Origin: Streptomyces sp. NBC_00353 | GTDB lineage: Bacteria > Actinomycetota > Actinomycetes > Streptomycetales > Streptomycetaceae | NCBI RefSeq assembly: GCF_036108815.1 | Contig: NZ_CP107985.1 | Location: 558,001 to 622,000 of the forward strand | Direction: 5' to 3' | DNA length: 64,000 bases | Notes under the pieces: generated by a model | The model's input: only the letters and a program-made list of their open reading frames with translations | Database searches by the model: none | What the model was told of the DNA's origin: nothing | Program-made: the position numbers and the translations under genes | Shown here: one piece after another, positions 26,143 to 34,643 of the stretch | Numbering within the stretch: the stretch's first letter is position 1 | How the letters are laid out: every line of letters starts with the position of its first letter

Positions 26143-27254
26143 GTGTTGTCCCTCTCTGTGTGCTGGCAGTAGCTGACGAGTGGTGCCTTGGCCTCCTGGT
26201 AGAGCTTGGCCAAGGGCCTGCAGGTCCGGCAGGTGCCGGACAGGGCGCAGCCGGAGCAGCCTCCGGTGCGCAGCATGAGCGAGTCCGCGATGCCGCCAAG
26301 GCGTCGCAGACCCTCCACGCCTTCGGTCATGAGGTCGATCTGCGGATCACGGCCGATCTTGCAGATCGACGCCTGCCCGAATGGGTCGACGTGGAAGAGG
26401 GTGTGGCCCGCGTTGCAGCCCTTGAAGACCCGGCGGGCCTTCTCGTACCGGATGGACTGGGTGGCGAGCACCGAGCCGTCGCCGCCGATGGTCGGCGACA
26501 TGTTGCCGTAGACGTTGTGCGGCCCGTACTTCTCGGCCAGCGCCTCCATCTCGGCGACCTCGTGCTGGTTCTCCTTGGCCACCACCACGTTCATCCGCAT
26601 CGGCATCCCGGCCTCGCGGGCGGCGTCCAGGCCGCGCATGAACCGCTTGAAGCTGCCGCGGCAGCGGGTGATGGCGTCGTAGGTCGCCTCGGTGGCCCCG
26701 TACACGCTGATCGTGAGCCGGTACGGGGGACGTCCCCGGAACAGGTCCTGGATCATCTCGGAGTGCAGGCGGGACCCGTTGGTGGAGACCTGCATCATCA
26801 TGCCGAGGTCGTAGGCGTAGGCGTACACCTGCGGGAACCGCCGGTCGATCAGCGGCTCTCCGCCGGTGATCTGCAGGTACACCACGCCGGCGTCGGCCAT
26901 GATGCCGAGGAGCTGCTTCTGCTGCTCCCAGCTCATGCCCTCGAACCGCTTCTCGCCGAGGTAGCAGAACTCGCAGTCGTAGTGGCAGCCGAGGTTGATC
27001 TCGTAGGACGCGCGGACGTACCCGTACGGCGACGCCTTGCGGACCAGGATCGCCTGGCCGATTCTGCGGTCTGCCAGGTCCAGGCCCCACGCCTGGCGGA
27101 CGGCGTCGGCGGTCCACTGCGGGACCGGGGTGTTCGGGTGGGCGTCGGCCAGCTCCTTGAAGCGGGCGGCGCCCAGGCGCAGCCCGTTGTGCTGGCCGGG
27201 GCGCAGTAACAGGTGCCCGTCCATGAACGGGCTGGCGATCAGAGCGTGCTGCAT
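26139..27254 (-). CDS. Radical SAM/SPASM peptide-modifying enzyme
   Basis: A 371-residue enzyme starting at ATG 27254 after a GGAGGGG site. The 4Fe-4S/SAM motif is NLGCHYDCEFCYLG (CxxxCxxC, near residues 95-105), followed by ITGGEPL and STNGSRL. The C-terminal third has a SPASM-type cysteine array: FKGCNAGHTLF, ASICKIG, CSGCALSGTCRTC and SYCQH, expected to hold auxiliary iron-sulphur clusters. Such enzymes crosslink or oxidise ribosomal peptides. It overlaps the 74-codon gene at 26142. The N-terminal 90 residues may help bind the leader; no separate RRE-domain gene is seen. Confidence 0.9.
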   Translation of the reverse strand: MQHALIASPFMDGHLLLRPGQHNGLRLGAARFKELADAHPNTPVPQWTADAVRQAWGLDLADRRIGQAILVRKASPYGYVRASYEINLGCHYDCEFCYLGEKRFEGMSWEQQKQLLGIMADAGVVYLQITGGEPLIDRRFPQVYAYAYDLGMMMQVSTNGSRLHSEMIQDLFRGRPPYRLTISVYGATEATYDAITRCRGSFKRFMRGLDAAREAGMPMRMNVVVAKENQHEVAEMEALAEKYGPHNVYGNMSPTIGGDGSVLATQSIRYEKARRVFKGCNAGHTLFHVDPFGQASICKIGRDPQIDLMTEGVEGLRRLGGIADSLMLRTGGCSGCALSGTCRTCRPLAKLYQEAKAPLVSYCQHTERDNT

Positions 27255-27410
27255 GTCCCCTCCTTTGCCGGTGAACCCGTCCGGCCGCGTCGGGGAGGCG
27301 ACGCGGCCGGACGGGTGCTGGAAGGAAGAGGGGCGGTTCCCCTCTTCCTCAAGCCTTATTTGAGCTGCATTCGGGGTTGGGTATAAGATTTTTCCGGACA
27401 AAACTGCAGG

Positions 27411-27854
27411 TCAGAGCCCTGATGGGCCCACCGTGCGCGGGTCCGCCGGCGCCCCGGCCACCCGGAGGATCGAACCGATCGGCACCGCCGACGTCGGGTC
27501 CGACAGCGCGGCCACCGCAGCCTCCAGCCGCTGCGGGTCCGCCCCCAGGAACCGCGTGGTCGCCTCCGCGATCGCGTCCGCCAGGTGCGCCCGCATCCGC
27601 GCCTCGTGCCGGTTCAACGCGATCTGGACCGCCGCCGCCTCCGCGCTGGGGATCAGATCGCTGGTGACCCGCTGCCTCGGCTGCACACCGAACGTCATCA
27701 TCAACACGAGCTGCCCGCGCTCCTGATCGAAGGTCACACGGAACGGCATCTCAGCTTCGGGGTTCACGGCACGGCTCACATTCGACGTCAACGGGTACAG
27801 GCCAAAACCGGCCCGGCGGCGCGACGGGGGGCGCACCACCGGACCGGCGCTCAT
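27411..27854 (-). CDS. Hypothetical protein, 147 aa
   Basis: A 147-residue protein (from ATG 27854) overlapping the end of the ATP-binding gene by four bases (ATGA). The central part MPFRVTFDQERGQLVLMMTF and the helices ALNRHEARMRAHLADAIAE and FLGADPQRLEAAVAALS are plausible coding structure. No family is recognised. Coupling to the ATP-binding protein suggests a shared role in the regulator locus at 27.4-29.8 kb. Confidence 0.5.
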   Translation of the reverse strand: MSAGPVVRPPSRRRAGFGLYPLTSNVSRAVNPEAEMPFRVTFDQERGQLVLMMTFGVQPRQRVTSDLIPSAEAAAVQIALNRHEARMRAHLADAIAEATTRFLGADPQRLEAAVAALSDPTSAVPIGSILRVAGAPADPRTVGPSGL

Positions 27855-28291
27855 GGGGTGGGCGTCCGGGGAATGGTCGCCCACACGGTCTTGCCGACCG
27901 GGTCACGGTGCCGGGCCCCGAAGTCGGAGGCGGCCGCACGGACCAGGAACAGCCCCCGGCCGCTCTCCGCGTGAGTCGGCGGGACCACCGGCCGGGGCGG
28001 GTTGCGGCTCGGGTCGGACACCTCCAGCAATAGCTCCGCACCGTCGTCAGTGACCTGCAGGTGCACCAGGTGCTGGTTGTCGCAGTGCCGGATGGCGTTG
28101 GTGACCAGCTCGCTGGTGATCAGGACGGCGGTGTCCACCGCCTCCTCGGGCACCTGCCAGCCGGTCAGGGCCGAACGGAGCTGCCGGCGGGCCTCACTCA
28201 CCGTCTTCGGGAACGGCGTCAGCCACAGATCCCACGTCAGCGTGGTCAACCCGTCGCCCGTGGGCTCGTCATGCATGGTGATTGCGGGCAC
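27851..28291 (-). CDS. ATP-binding protein (anti-sigma/HATPase_c_2 type)
   Basis: A small GHKL ATPase of about 146 residues. The N box is LITSELVTNAIRHC, the G1 region VSDPSRNPPRP and the G2 region ESGRGLFLVRAAASDFG. These stand-alone ATPases are very common in streptomycetes beside XRE/TPR regulators and resemble RsbW/SpoIIAB anti-sigma kinases. GTG 28291 (VPAITMHDE) is the likely start because GGGGGAG lies just upstream. It is divergent from the XRE regulator at 28482. Confidence 0.8.
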   Translation of the reverse strand: MPAITMHDEPTGDGLTTLTWDLWLTPFPKTVSEARRQLRSALTGWQVPEEAVDTAVLITSELVTNAIRHCDNQHLVHLQVTDDGAELLLEVSDPSRNPPRPVVPPTHAESGRGLFLVRAAASDFGARHRDPVGKTVWATIPRTPTP

Positions 28292-28299
28292 AGTGCTCC

Positions 28300-28310
28300 C
28301 CCTACGTGGG
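28300..28310. promoter_or_regulatory. Putative operator half-match CCCTACGTGGG
   Basis: CCCTACGTGGG lies just upstream of the ribosome-binding site of the ATP-binding gene. It shares CCCWACGTGGG with the palindrome at 28410-28426, suggesting one regulator binds both positions in this divergent promoter region. Confidence 0.35.
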
Positions 28311-28409
28311 GGCGTCGCCCCCGTCGAGGTTTCCAAGAGGTCACACCGCCGAAGCGGTGTGTGTCGAGAGCGTCCCGCCGCAGTTGGATCTGCGTGAAGG
28401 CCCACGTGA

Positions 28410-28426
28410 TTACCCAACGTGGGTAA
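28410..28426. promoter_or_regulatory. Palindromic operator candidate
   Basis: TTACCCAACGTGGGTAA: perfect 7-base arms around ACG, 56 bases before the ATG of the XRE regulator. The shared core CCCWACGTGGG recurs at 28300. Such a site between divergent genes is a natural autoregulatory operator; no binding data are available. Confidence 0.5.
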
Positions 28427-28481
28427 GCTTGCGGGGCGTCAGATTCCTCTCACTGTGCGCGACTCGGGCGAGGAGGCGCCG

Positions 28482-29771
28482 ATGCCGGCGGCGGAAGGGC
28501 CACGAGAGCTGCCACCCGCGCTTCTCACCGATCCCGAGATGATCCGGGCCTGCCGGACACGGGACTTCGCCACGATCTTCACCCTTGTGCGGCGCCGCGC
28601 CGGGATCTACCCGTCGCGCATCGCCGCCTTATGCGGCATGACCCCAAGCCGTGTCGGGGAGATCGCGGCCGGGCGACGCAAACTCGCACACATCGACGTA
28701 ATCGAACGCGTGGCAGACGGGCTGCGCATCCCCGGCGCTATGCTCGGCCTCGCGCACCGCCCCTGGGAGATCCCGGCGCAAGCCACCCTCACCGAGCCCC
28801 AACCGGCGCCCCCACCACCGGCCACCCCGGTCGCCGATCTGGACAGCATCCTGAACCTGGTCGACGCCGCTCAAGTGACCCGCTCGACCCTCGCCGCCAT
28901 CCAGTCATCGATCCAGGACTACTGGCGCCGCGACGACCAGCACGGCCCCGCCGCTCTGCGCCCCGCAGTCGTCGGCCAGCTGCGCCACACCCAACAGCTG
29001 ATCGATAACACCCGTGAGAGCCCACTACGGCACGGCCTGCTCACGCTCGCCGCCGAGCTTGCCCGGCTCGCCGGATGGGCGTACTTCGACGCACGCCAGT
29101 TCAGCACGGCCCGCACCTACTTCACCCAGGCGCTGACGATGGCCCAAAGCGTCGGCGACCGACAGTTCATCGCCAACGTCCTTTCCTGCATGAGCCTGCA
29201 GGCCACCTACGAGGGCGATGCCAATGACGCCGCCGCGCTGGCGTGCGCGGCGCAGGACGCCGCCCGCGGCACCGACAGCCCGGACCTGGTGATGGCCATG
29301 CTGCACATGCGGGAGGCGTTCGCCCACGCCACGCTGCACGCCGGCAACGACTGCCACCGATCCATCGACAAAGCACGCGCGCACTTCGAACGGGCCGACC
29401 ACGCCAGCGCCCCACAGTGGGTGCGGTACTTCGACGAGACCAAGCTGATCGTGGACACCGGCATCGCTCTCGCGCAGCTCGGCGAGCACCGGCAGGCCGA
29501 GCCGTTGATCGCCGAGGGCCTGCGCCGCGAACACCGCGACCAGCAGCGCGGGCGCGCCTTTCACGCCTTCTGGCTGGCCTCCACACAGCTGCGCAACGGC
29601 GCCTTAGACCAGGCGTGTTCCACTGCCTCGCTGGCCCTGGACCTGGCGACAAACGTGGACTCCCCGCGCATCGTCGGTCACGTGCGGGAGTTCCACACCC
29701 ACCTGGCCGCGCACGCTCAGGAAGCCCCGGTGATCGCCTTCGAGGCGAAGATGCGTGAGGCGTTCTCCTAG
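28482..29771 (+). CDS. XRE-family regulator with TPR-like C-terminus
   Basis: A 429-residue protein. The N-terminal helix-turn-helix covers roughly residues 20-85 (IFTLVRRRAGIYPSRIAALC, SRVGEIAAGRRKL, IDVIERVADGLRIP). The rest is helical repeats of TPR type (LAGWAYFDARQFSTARTYF, ANDAAALACAAQDAARG, HRQAEPLIAEGLRRE). In streptomycetes this class often controls neighbouring small operons. ATG 28482 has a perfect AGGAGG. Its last bases overlap the convergent NUDIX gene (CTAG shared by both stop codons). It probably regulates the radical-SAM and ATP-binding genes and itself through 28410-28426. Confidence 0.8.
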   Translation: MPAAEGPRELPPALLTDPEMIRACRTRDFATIFTLVRRRAGIYPSRIAALCGMTPSRVGEIAAGRRKLAHIDVIERVADGLRIPGAMLGLAHRPWEIPAQATLTEPQPAPPPPATPVADLDSILNLVDAAQVTRSTLAAIQSSIQDYWRRDDQHGPAALRPAVVGQLRHTQQLIDNTRESPLRHGLLTLAAELARLAGWAYFDARQFSTARTYFTQALTMAQSVGDRQFIANVLSCMSLQATYEGDANDAAALACAAQDAARGTDSPDLVMAMLHMREAFAHATLHAGNDCHRSIDKARAHFERADHASAPQWVRYFDETKLIVDTGIALAQLGEHRQAEPLIAEGLRREHRDQQRGRAFHAFWLASTQLRNGALDQACSTASLALDLATNVDSPRIVGHVREFHTHLAAHAQEAPVIAFEAKMREAFS

Positions 29772-30310
29772 GCCCTGTTCGCCTCGTCCAGCAGGAAGTA
29801 CAGCAGGCCGATCAGGGAGCCGCTGGAGACGATCTCACGCCGGTCGATCATGCCCCGGATCTCCGTCATCGGGATCCACTCGATCCGGTCGGTCTCATTG
29901 ACCTCTGTCGGCGGGCCCCCGTAAATGCCTGCCTCGGCGCGGAAGACGTAGTGCTCGGAGTCGGTGATGCCGTTCGCTGGCTGCCCGTAGATCAGTGGCT
30001 CCACGGCCTTGACCTGCCAGCCAGTCTCCTCTTCCACCTCGCGGATCGCGGCCTGCTCCGGTGTCTCCCCGGCCCCGTCCTCGATCAGGCCCATGGGAAG
30101 TTCCCATGCCCACGTGTCGGTGATGAACCGGTGCCGCCACATCATCAGCACCCGCTTTTGGTCGTCAACTACGACGGCGACGGCCAGGTGCCGAAGCTTG
30201 ACAACGTGGTGCTCCCAGCGGCGGCCGTCCGGCTGCTGCACATCCGTCAGCCAGAGGCTGACCCACGGGTTCTCGTAGATCGGCCGTTCACCGTAGATCT
30301 GCCACTGCAT
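29768..30310 (-). CDS. NUDIX hydrolase
   Basis: A 180-residue NUDIX protein. The Nudix box reads GETPEQAAIREVEEETGW (REVxEExG with a preceding Glu) after ELPMGLIEDGA. The N-terminal beta sheet (HHVVKLRHLAVAVVVDDQKR) and the C-terminal FRAEAGIYGGPPTEVNETD fit an ADP-ribose or nucleotide-sugar pyrophosphatase-like member. The substrate is unknown. It converges on the XRE gene with overlapping stop codons, and starts with ATG 30310. Confidence 0.87.
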   Translation of the reverse strand: MQWQIYGERPIYENPWVSLWLTDVQQPDGRRWEHHVVKLRHLAVAVVVDDQKRVLMMWRHRFITDTWAWELPMGLIEDGAGETPEQAAIREVEEETGWQVKAVEPLIYGQPANGITDSEHYVFRAEAGIYGGPPTEVNETDRIEWIPMTEIRGMIDRREIVSSGSLIGLLYFLLDEANRA

Positions 30311-30526
30311 GATGCTGCCCCTCTCGCGCCCTGTGATCGACCCCCAGCATGTCAGCCGAGCTTGACCGCTGCCTCAACTCCAGCATGCAGCAGCAGAGTC
30401 AGGTGGCAGAGCGCGAGGCGCCCGGTCGGGGCCGTCGTCATCCCGGGGGCCGATCCCCGACTGTCCACCATTTCACCGCAGTACGACTACGCTTCCGCCA
30501 CAAGTGAATCCCCCGGGGGGACATCG

Positions 30527-31177
30527 ATGCCACCACGCCGCACCAGACGCGGTTCGTCCTGCTCGTTCGCCGTCTTCGTCGCCATATGGGGCGTGGGCGT
30601 CCCGCTCGCCGTGCTCATCCAGGTCGTCGCGCACGTCCCGGCCGTCGGTATCCCGCTGCTCCTGGCCGCGGTCGCCGGCGGCGTGGTCTACGTAGTGCGC
30701 CGCACCCGCAAGGCCGAGCAGCGCCGGCTCGAGGCGGCCCGCCTGGCGCAGTTGCGCGAGGTGCAGTCACGTGAGATCGCCCGGTACCACGTCCTCGGGC
30801 CCAAGGAGTTCGAGCACGCCATCGCGTACCTGTGCCAGCGGGACGGTTGCACGGACGTTCTGGTGAGCGGCGGCGCCGGAGACCTCGGAGCCGACGTCAC
30901 AGCGACGGCCCCGGACGGCCGGCGGATCGTCATCCAGTGCAAACGCTACGGGCCCACCAACAAGGTCGGCTCCCCGGATATGCAGCGGTTCGGCGGTACC
31001 TGCTACTCCGTGCACCGCGCCCACATCCCGGTCATGGTCACGACGAGCACCTTCACCCGGCAGGCCGTCGGCTACGCGGCCGCGCAGAGGATCCTCCTGT
31101 ACGGCGAGCAGGAACTTGCCGGCTGGGCGTCGCGGACCGGCCCGGCCCCGTGGCACGACCACCAGCCAGCCGCATAA
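30527..31177 (+). CDS. Membrane-anchored Mrr-type restriction endonuclease
   Basis: A 216-residue protein with two N-terminal membrane spans (VFVAIWGVGVPLAVLIQVV and VPAVGIPLLLAAVAGGVVY), a basic coiled linker, and an Mrr_cat domain: FEHAIAYLCQRDG, then GGAGDLGADVTATAPDG and IVIQCKRYG, giving the D-(x)n-QxK active site, then MVTTSTFT. Mrr-type enzymes cut modified foreign DNA. Tethering to the membrane suggests action on incoming DNA. ATG 30527 has GGGGGGA upstream. Confidence 0.85.
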   Translation: MPPRRTRRGSSCSFAVFVAIWGVGVPLAVLIQVVAHVPAVGIPLLLAAVAGGVVYVVRRTRKAEQRRLEAARLAQLREVQSREIARYHVLGPKEFEHAIAYLCQRDGCTDVLVSGGAGDLGADVTATAPDGRRIVIQCKRYGPTNKVGSPDMQRFGGTCYSVHRAHIPVMVTTSTFTRQAVGYAAAQRILLYGEQELAGWASRTGPAPWHDHQPAA

Positions 31178-31279
31178 CGCCTGCGCCGACGACGGGGCCC
31201 GACCATCACGGCCGGGGCCCGTGGTCGTTCCGGGGGTCAGTTGTCGAGGTCGCGCCACGGCCCGACGTACTGCGCGTCG

Positions 31280-31797
31280 TCATCCTGCCCGTGTGGCGTC
31301 CGGCCTGGGCCCGAACGCCCGCCCGCACCGCGGGTGGGCGATCGGCCACGCCGCGGCGTCCTCCACGGTGCGCAGCGTGCCTGTGGCCTTGTCGGGGCCC
31401 TTGTGGCTGGTCCAGCCGCACCCGATGCCGTCGAAGACCTCCATGTTCTGCACGCCGGCCTCCCGCGCCCTGTTCAGGGTCCCTGAGTTGTAGGCCACTG
31501 CCGACTTGGCGAGGGTCGCCGACTCCGCCCAGGCCTGCACCGGCACCCGTGCCCCGTTGCGGTAGATCACGTACTGCAGTTGGTGCTCGGCGGCCAGCCG
31601 GTCGGCCAGCGACCTGGCGGCCTGCAGCGCCGTGGTGTTCCCTGCCGCGAGCAGCGGCACCTCACGGCGCGCGGCCTCGCGTACGGCCCGGTAGAACGCG
31701 GCCGCCATGCGCTGCTCCTCCTGTGAGCGGCGCAGGAAGTCGGCGTACGAGTCGGACGCCAGCGACTGCACGCCTCGGCGTGGATCAGGGTCCACGT
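31280..31797 (-). pseudogene. Phage minor head/capsid protein fragment
   Basis: The minus frame encodes YADFLRRSQEEQRMAAAFYR, VYRNGA-like strands, SAVAYNSGTLNRAREAGV and GIGCGWTSHKG, ending with AAWPIAHPRCGRAFGP. The pattern tNxxLNxArxxGV, then a Cys, then HPRCGR, is the C-terminal metal-binding fold of phage Mu F-like minor head proteins. The N-terminal part is cut at about 31797 where a different gene (DUF6233) begins on the other strand. It is a prophage leftover. Confidence 0.65.
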
Positions 31798-31847
31798 GAA
31801 CCGGCCACCCAGGGCTTCGGCGGCCTGCTGCGCCCCCTGCTCTCCCT

Positions 31848-32165
31848 CCCGACCTGCTTCGCCTCCGCACCCTGCGGACCTGGCACGCCATGTGGGTGGT
31901 GCGCATCAACGAAGCCATCGCGGCAGCCGAGCAGCGGGAACGGGAGAAGCGGCAGGGCGAGGAGCGACGGCCGCCGACCCCGGACTGGATCATGGAGTTC
32001 GGCATCGGCGTCGGCCAGCGCCCCATCGAGGTGCACGTCGGCGGGTGCTACGCAGCCAGAAAGCGGCAGCGACCGATCACCCGCGAGCAGGCTGTAGCCG
32101 CCCTCAATGAAGGGATCCGAGCCTGCATCCACTGTCGGCCCGACACCGAACTGGGCGTGCTGTGA
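31848..32165 (+). pseudogene. DUF6233-like protein, 5' truncated copy
   Basis: The frame reads LPPDLLRLRTLRTWHAMWVV, EAIAAAEQREREK, PPTPDWIMEFGIG and HVGGCYAARKRQRPITREQ, ending ACIHCRPDTELGVL. It closely matches the intact gene at 39608-39943 but lacks that gene's first residues and upstream region; the junction with phage sequence is near 31845. Translation might begin at ATG 31890. Its stop overlaps the start of the ligase fragment at 32162. Confidence 0.65.
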
Positions 32166-32422
32166 GCGGAGAGCTGTCACAGGCTGGACGTGTGGAGTTT
32201 CCGATCAAGGTGGCGCTGGCGCAGGCTGTCCCGACCCTGCCTGACGGGCTGGGTTGGTGGTTCGAGCCGAAGTTCGACGGGCACCGCGCGGCGCTGCGCC
32301 GCACCGACGACACGGTGATCTTGTATGCCCGGTCTGGGCGGGTCGTCACCCCGCAGTGGATGGACCTTGCCGTGGCTGGCATGGAGCTGCGCCCGGGCAC
32401 CGTCCTGGACGGGGTTATGTGA
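32162..32422 (+). pseudogene. ATP-dependent DNA ligase N-terminal fragment
   Basis: Starts with a GTG overlapping the previous stop (GTGA). VEFPIKVALAQAVPTLPDG leads to the nucleotidyl-transfer motif FEPKFDGHRAA, whose Lys would carry AMP, then VILYARSGRVVTPQW and ELRPGTVLDG. After VLDG, where ligases continue GE, the frame ends in VM and a stop, so motifs III-V and the OB domain are missing. Other ligase pieces lie at 37105-37440 and 37812-38010. LigC/LigD-type ligases normally act with Ku in end joining. Confidence 0.75.
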
Positions 32423-32517
32423 CCTGTGGGGGTGTCTCAGCCCCAAGGTATCTCAGGCGGCGCAGCTCCCATAGACGAGACGTGACGGGCGTCGCGGCCA
32501 CGTGCCGCAGCGGCCGC

Positions 32518-32856
32518 TCAGAGGTGGCCGTCCAGGAACTTCCGTACCTCGGCGATGGTCATAGGCCCCGTGCCGTGCGCCACAGCCTCTCCCTCCTTCA
32601 GCAGGACGTAGGACGGGGCTCCGGTGATCCCGTATCGCTCGGTTGCGGCCGGACAACGCGTGATGTCGGCGCGGACGGCCGTCAGGCGGCCCGTGTATTC
32701 GTCGGCGATGCCACCCACGACGAGGTCCATCACCCGGCAGGGCTCGATTGCCTTGGGCCATGTCCCGGTGAAGTATGCGAGGACCGGAACTCCGCTCATC
32801 CCGAGGATGAAATTGAACTCCGCGTCCTCACGGGGTCGGTGAACCCGCTTCGTCAT
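32518..32856 (-). CDS. Thioredoxin-fold protein with a one-Cys active site
   Basis: A 112-residue thioredoxin-like protein starting at ATG 32856 after AGGAG. The fold markers VPVLAYFTG, VRADITRCPAATERYGITG (with the cis-Pro segment GAPSYVLL) and GTGPMTIAEVRKFLDGHL are clear. In place of the usual WCxxC it reads TWPKAIEPCRVM, keeping only a single Cys. It may therefore work by a monothiol mechanism or bind a protein partner rather than act as a disulphide reductase. No obvious operon partner. Confidence 0.7.
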   Translation of the reverse strand: MTKRVHRPREDAEFNFILGMSGVPVLAYFTGTWPKAIEPCRVMDLVVGGIADEYTGRLTAVRADITRCPAATERYGITGAPSYVLLKEGEAVAHGTGPMTIAEVRKFLDGHL

Positions 32857-33416
32857 GGAAGCTCCTGACCTCACAATCCGTCATTCCACCCCCATTATCC
32901 CTCGCGCGGTGTGCCAGGCCGGCCCAATCGGTCGTCCGGTTGACTGTCGGAAGGGAGCCACGGGGCCGTCGCAGAACCACGGTGGTCCCCGGCGCGAGCG
33001 GCCCGGCCCCCGCCCCTGGTGACCCGGCCTGGCCGCCCCGCCTGTCACCCAGCTGCAGCCCGCCGCGCGCCTGTGGGTCAGCTCGTGCCAGGACAGCGCC
33101 CTCCACGACGACATGAAAGCCGTTTTCCAGGGCGTAGCGGCCCAGCTCATCGACCAGATGCTCGATGAGCGCGTCGACGAGCGGGCCGGTGCGCATCGTC
33201 CACCGGATCCAGTCGAGCCGTATCCGTCACCGCGCTTCTCAGAGACAGCGCCCCCGACGGGCTTCCCGAGGCCTTGTCTGATCTTCACATCAACCCCCGG
33301 TCTCAGCTGGCTAATACCTCTCTTCCCCGGGCCGCATGAGCCAGCTGATGGCACCGAGAACGAGGCACGATTCCTGGACTGCTCGCAGACGCGGGCGTGG
33401 ACGGTCGAAGGGCGCG
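32857..33416. other. Intergenic region with a possible kinase scrap
   Basis: About 560 bases without an intact gene. On the minus strand near 33080-33200 the frame reads LVDALIEHLVDELGRYALEN and GFHVVVEGAVL, resembling the middle of small AAA/zeta-type kinases (RYAL-GxHVVVEG), but nothing recognisable flanks it. I treat it as a doubtful remnant. The right end should hold no promoter for the PucR gene, which is transcribed toward it. Confidence 0.3.
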
Positions 33417-34556
33417 TCAGCTGACCCGAAGACCGACCGCCAGCGTCAGTTCAAGGACCCGCTGTGGCGATGCGAGATCCGGAAATAGCTCCCGCAGCTG
33501 CGACATCCGGTACCGGACTGTCTGGGGATGGACGAACAACGCCGCCGCCACCTCGTCCCGCCTGCCCTGGTGCAGCAGCCACGCCCGCAACGTCTCCTCC
33601 AGCCGCCGTGCGGTCGCGACAGGCAAGGTCCGCAACGGTGCGAGGGCTCGGGCACGCAGGTCTGCGAACGCGTCCGCGTCAGCGCTCAGCACCAGCTCGG
33701 GCAGGTGGTCCTCGGTGTCGCGAATATCAGAGGAGAGGGAGCGCGCGCGTACGGCTCGTGCGTACGAGGCGGACGCACGAGTCCATGGCCGGGCCGGGCC
33801 GACCACGGCGGTGCGGTCGGTCAGCTGCCGCAAGAGATGTGATCGGTCGGCATCGGGGACGAGCAGCACACCGGTGGCGTCCGGCAGATCGTCGAGGACG
33901 AGGGTGCTCGGGTCGAGCGCGCGGTAGGCAGGCCGGGCCTGGGCGGCGGGCAGCAGGACCGAGGTCAGTGAAACCGGAGGCTGCCACCCGGCCTGCTGAG
34001 CAGAGGCCAGCAGCACGTCCGGGCTCGCGCCGGCGAGGAGGTCGCGGGCCAGGTGTTCCAGGTGGCGCTCGTGGGCCCGGCCCCGGGCGGCCAGTTCGTC
34101 GGCGTGGCCTGCGGCGCTCGCGGCGGAGAGCTCGTCGATGTAGGCGAAGGTCAGCTCGGCGAACTTGGCGACCTCGGCGGCGGGCAGACCTGCGGGTACG
34201 GCACCCGCTGCCAGGCATCGCCAGGCCACGCGGGCGCCGACGCGGTAGGCGCTGAGCAGGGCGTCCATCGAACGGCCGTCGCGCACCTCGCCGCGGCCCA
34301 GCTCGTAGGCTGCGTCACCGGCGTCGCCGCCTGTGGCGTTCCCGCTCGCGAGGTCCAGGTAGTGCCCCAGGGCGGTGCGGACGGCTCGGCGGATGGTGGC
34401 GCCCATGCGGCCCGAAAGGGCGTTGGCGTAGGGAGGGACCTTGTCGATGATCGCCTGGACGACCTCGTCGGCGGTGGTCTTCAGCGCGGCCCGAAGTGCG
34501 GTGACCGTCGTCTCATCCAGGGCCAGTTCGCTGGTCCTCCGGATTGCATGGCTCAC
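33417..34556 (-). CDS. PucR/CdaR-type transcriptional regulator
   Basis: A 379-residue regulator with a helical N-terminal sensory part (ETTVTALRAALKTTADEVVQ, ELGRGEVRDGRSMDALLSAY-RVGARVAW) and a C-terminal HTH_30 domain: RRLEETLRAWLLHQGRRDEV, AAALFVHPQTVRYRMSQLRE and LFPDLASPQRVLELTLAVGL. GTG 34556 has AGGGAA well placed. It is divergent from the ferredoxin reductase/desaturase pair, so it very likely controls them in response to a lipid or redox signal. Intact. Confidence 0.85.
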   Translation of the reverse strand: MSHAIRRTSELALDETTVTALRAALKTTADEVVQAIIDKVPPYANALSGRMGATIRRAVRTALGHYLDLASGNATGGDAGDAAYELGRGEVRDGRSMDALLSAYRVGARVAWRCLAAGAVPAGLPAAEVAKFAELTFAYIDELSAASAAGHADELAARGRAHERHLEHLARDLLAGASPDVLLASAQQAGWQPPVSLTSVLLPAAQARPAYRALDPSTLVLDDLPDATGVLLVPDADRSHLLRQLTDRTAVVGPARPWTRASASYARAVRARSLSSDIRDTEDHLPELVLSADADAFADLRARALAPLRTLPVATARRLEETLRAWLLHQGRRDEVAAALFVHPQTVRYRMSQLRELFPDLASPQRVLELTLAVGLRVS

Positions 34557-34643
34557 GTTTTTGTTCCCTGCGAACAATTCAGCCGACCAGATTTACGTCC
34601 TGCGGTCAGGACTTTACGCCTTGAGGCGCAGCAAGCTGTGGTC

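Noticed and set aside
26160..27209. A 349-codon plus-strand frame opposite the radical-SAM gene
   Set aside because: The minus strand has the CxxxCxxC motif, the SPASM cysteines and a good ribosome-binding site; this frame is its shadow.
34053..34643. N-terminal extension of the ferredoxin reductase frame
   Set aside because: It runs antisense through the PucR regulator; the ATG at 34644 fits the family start.
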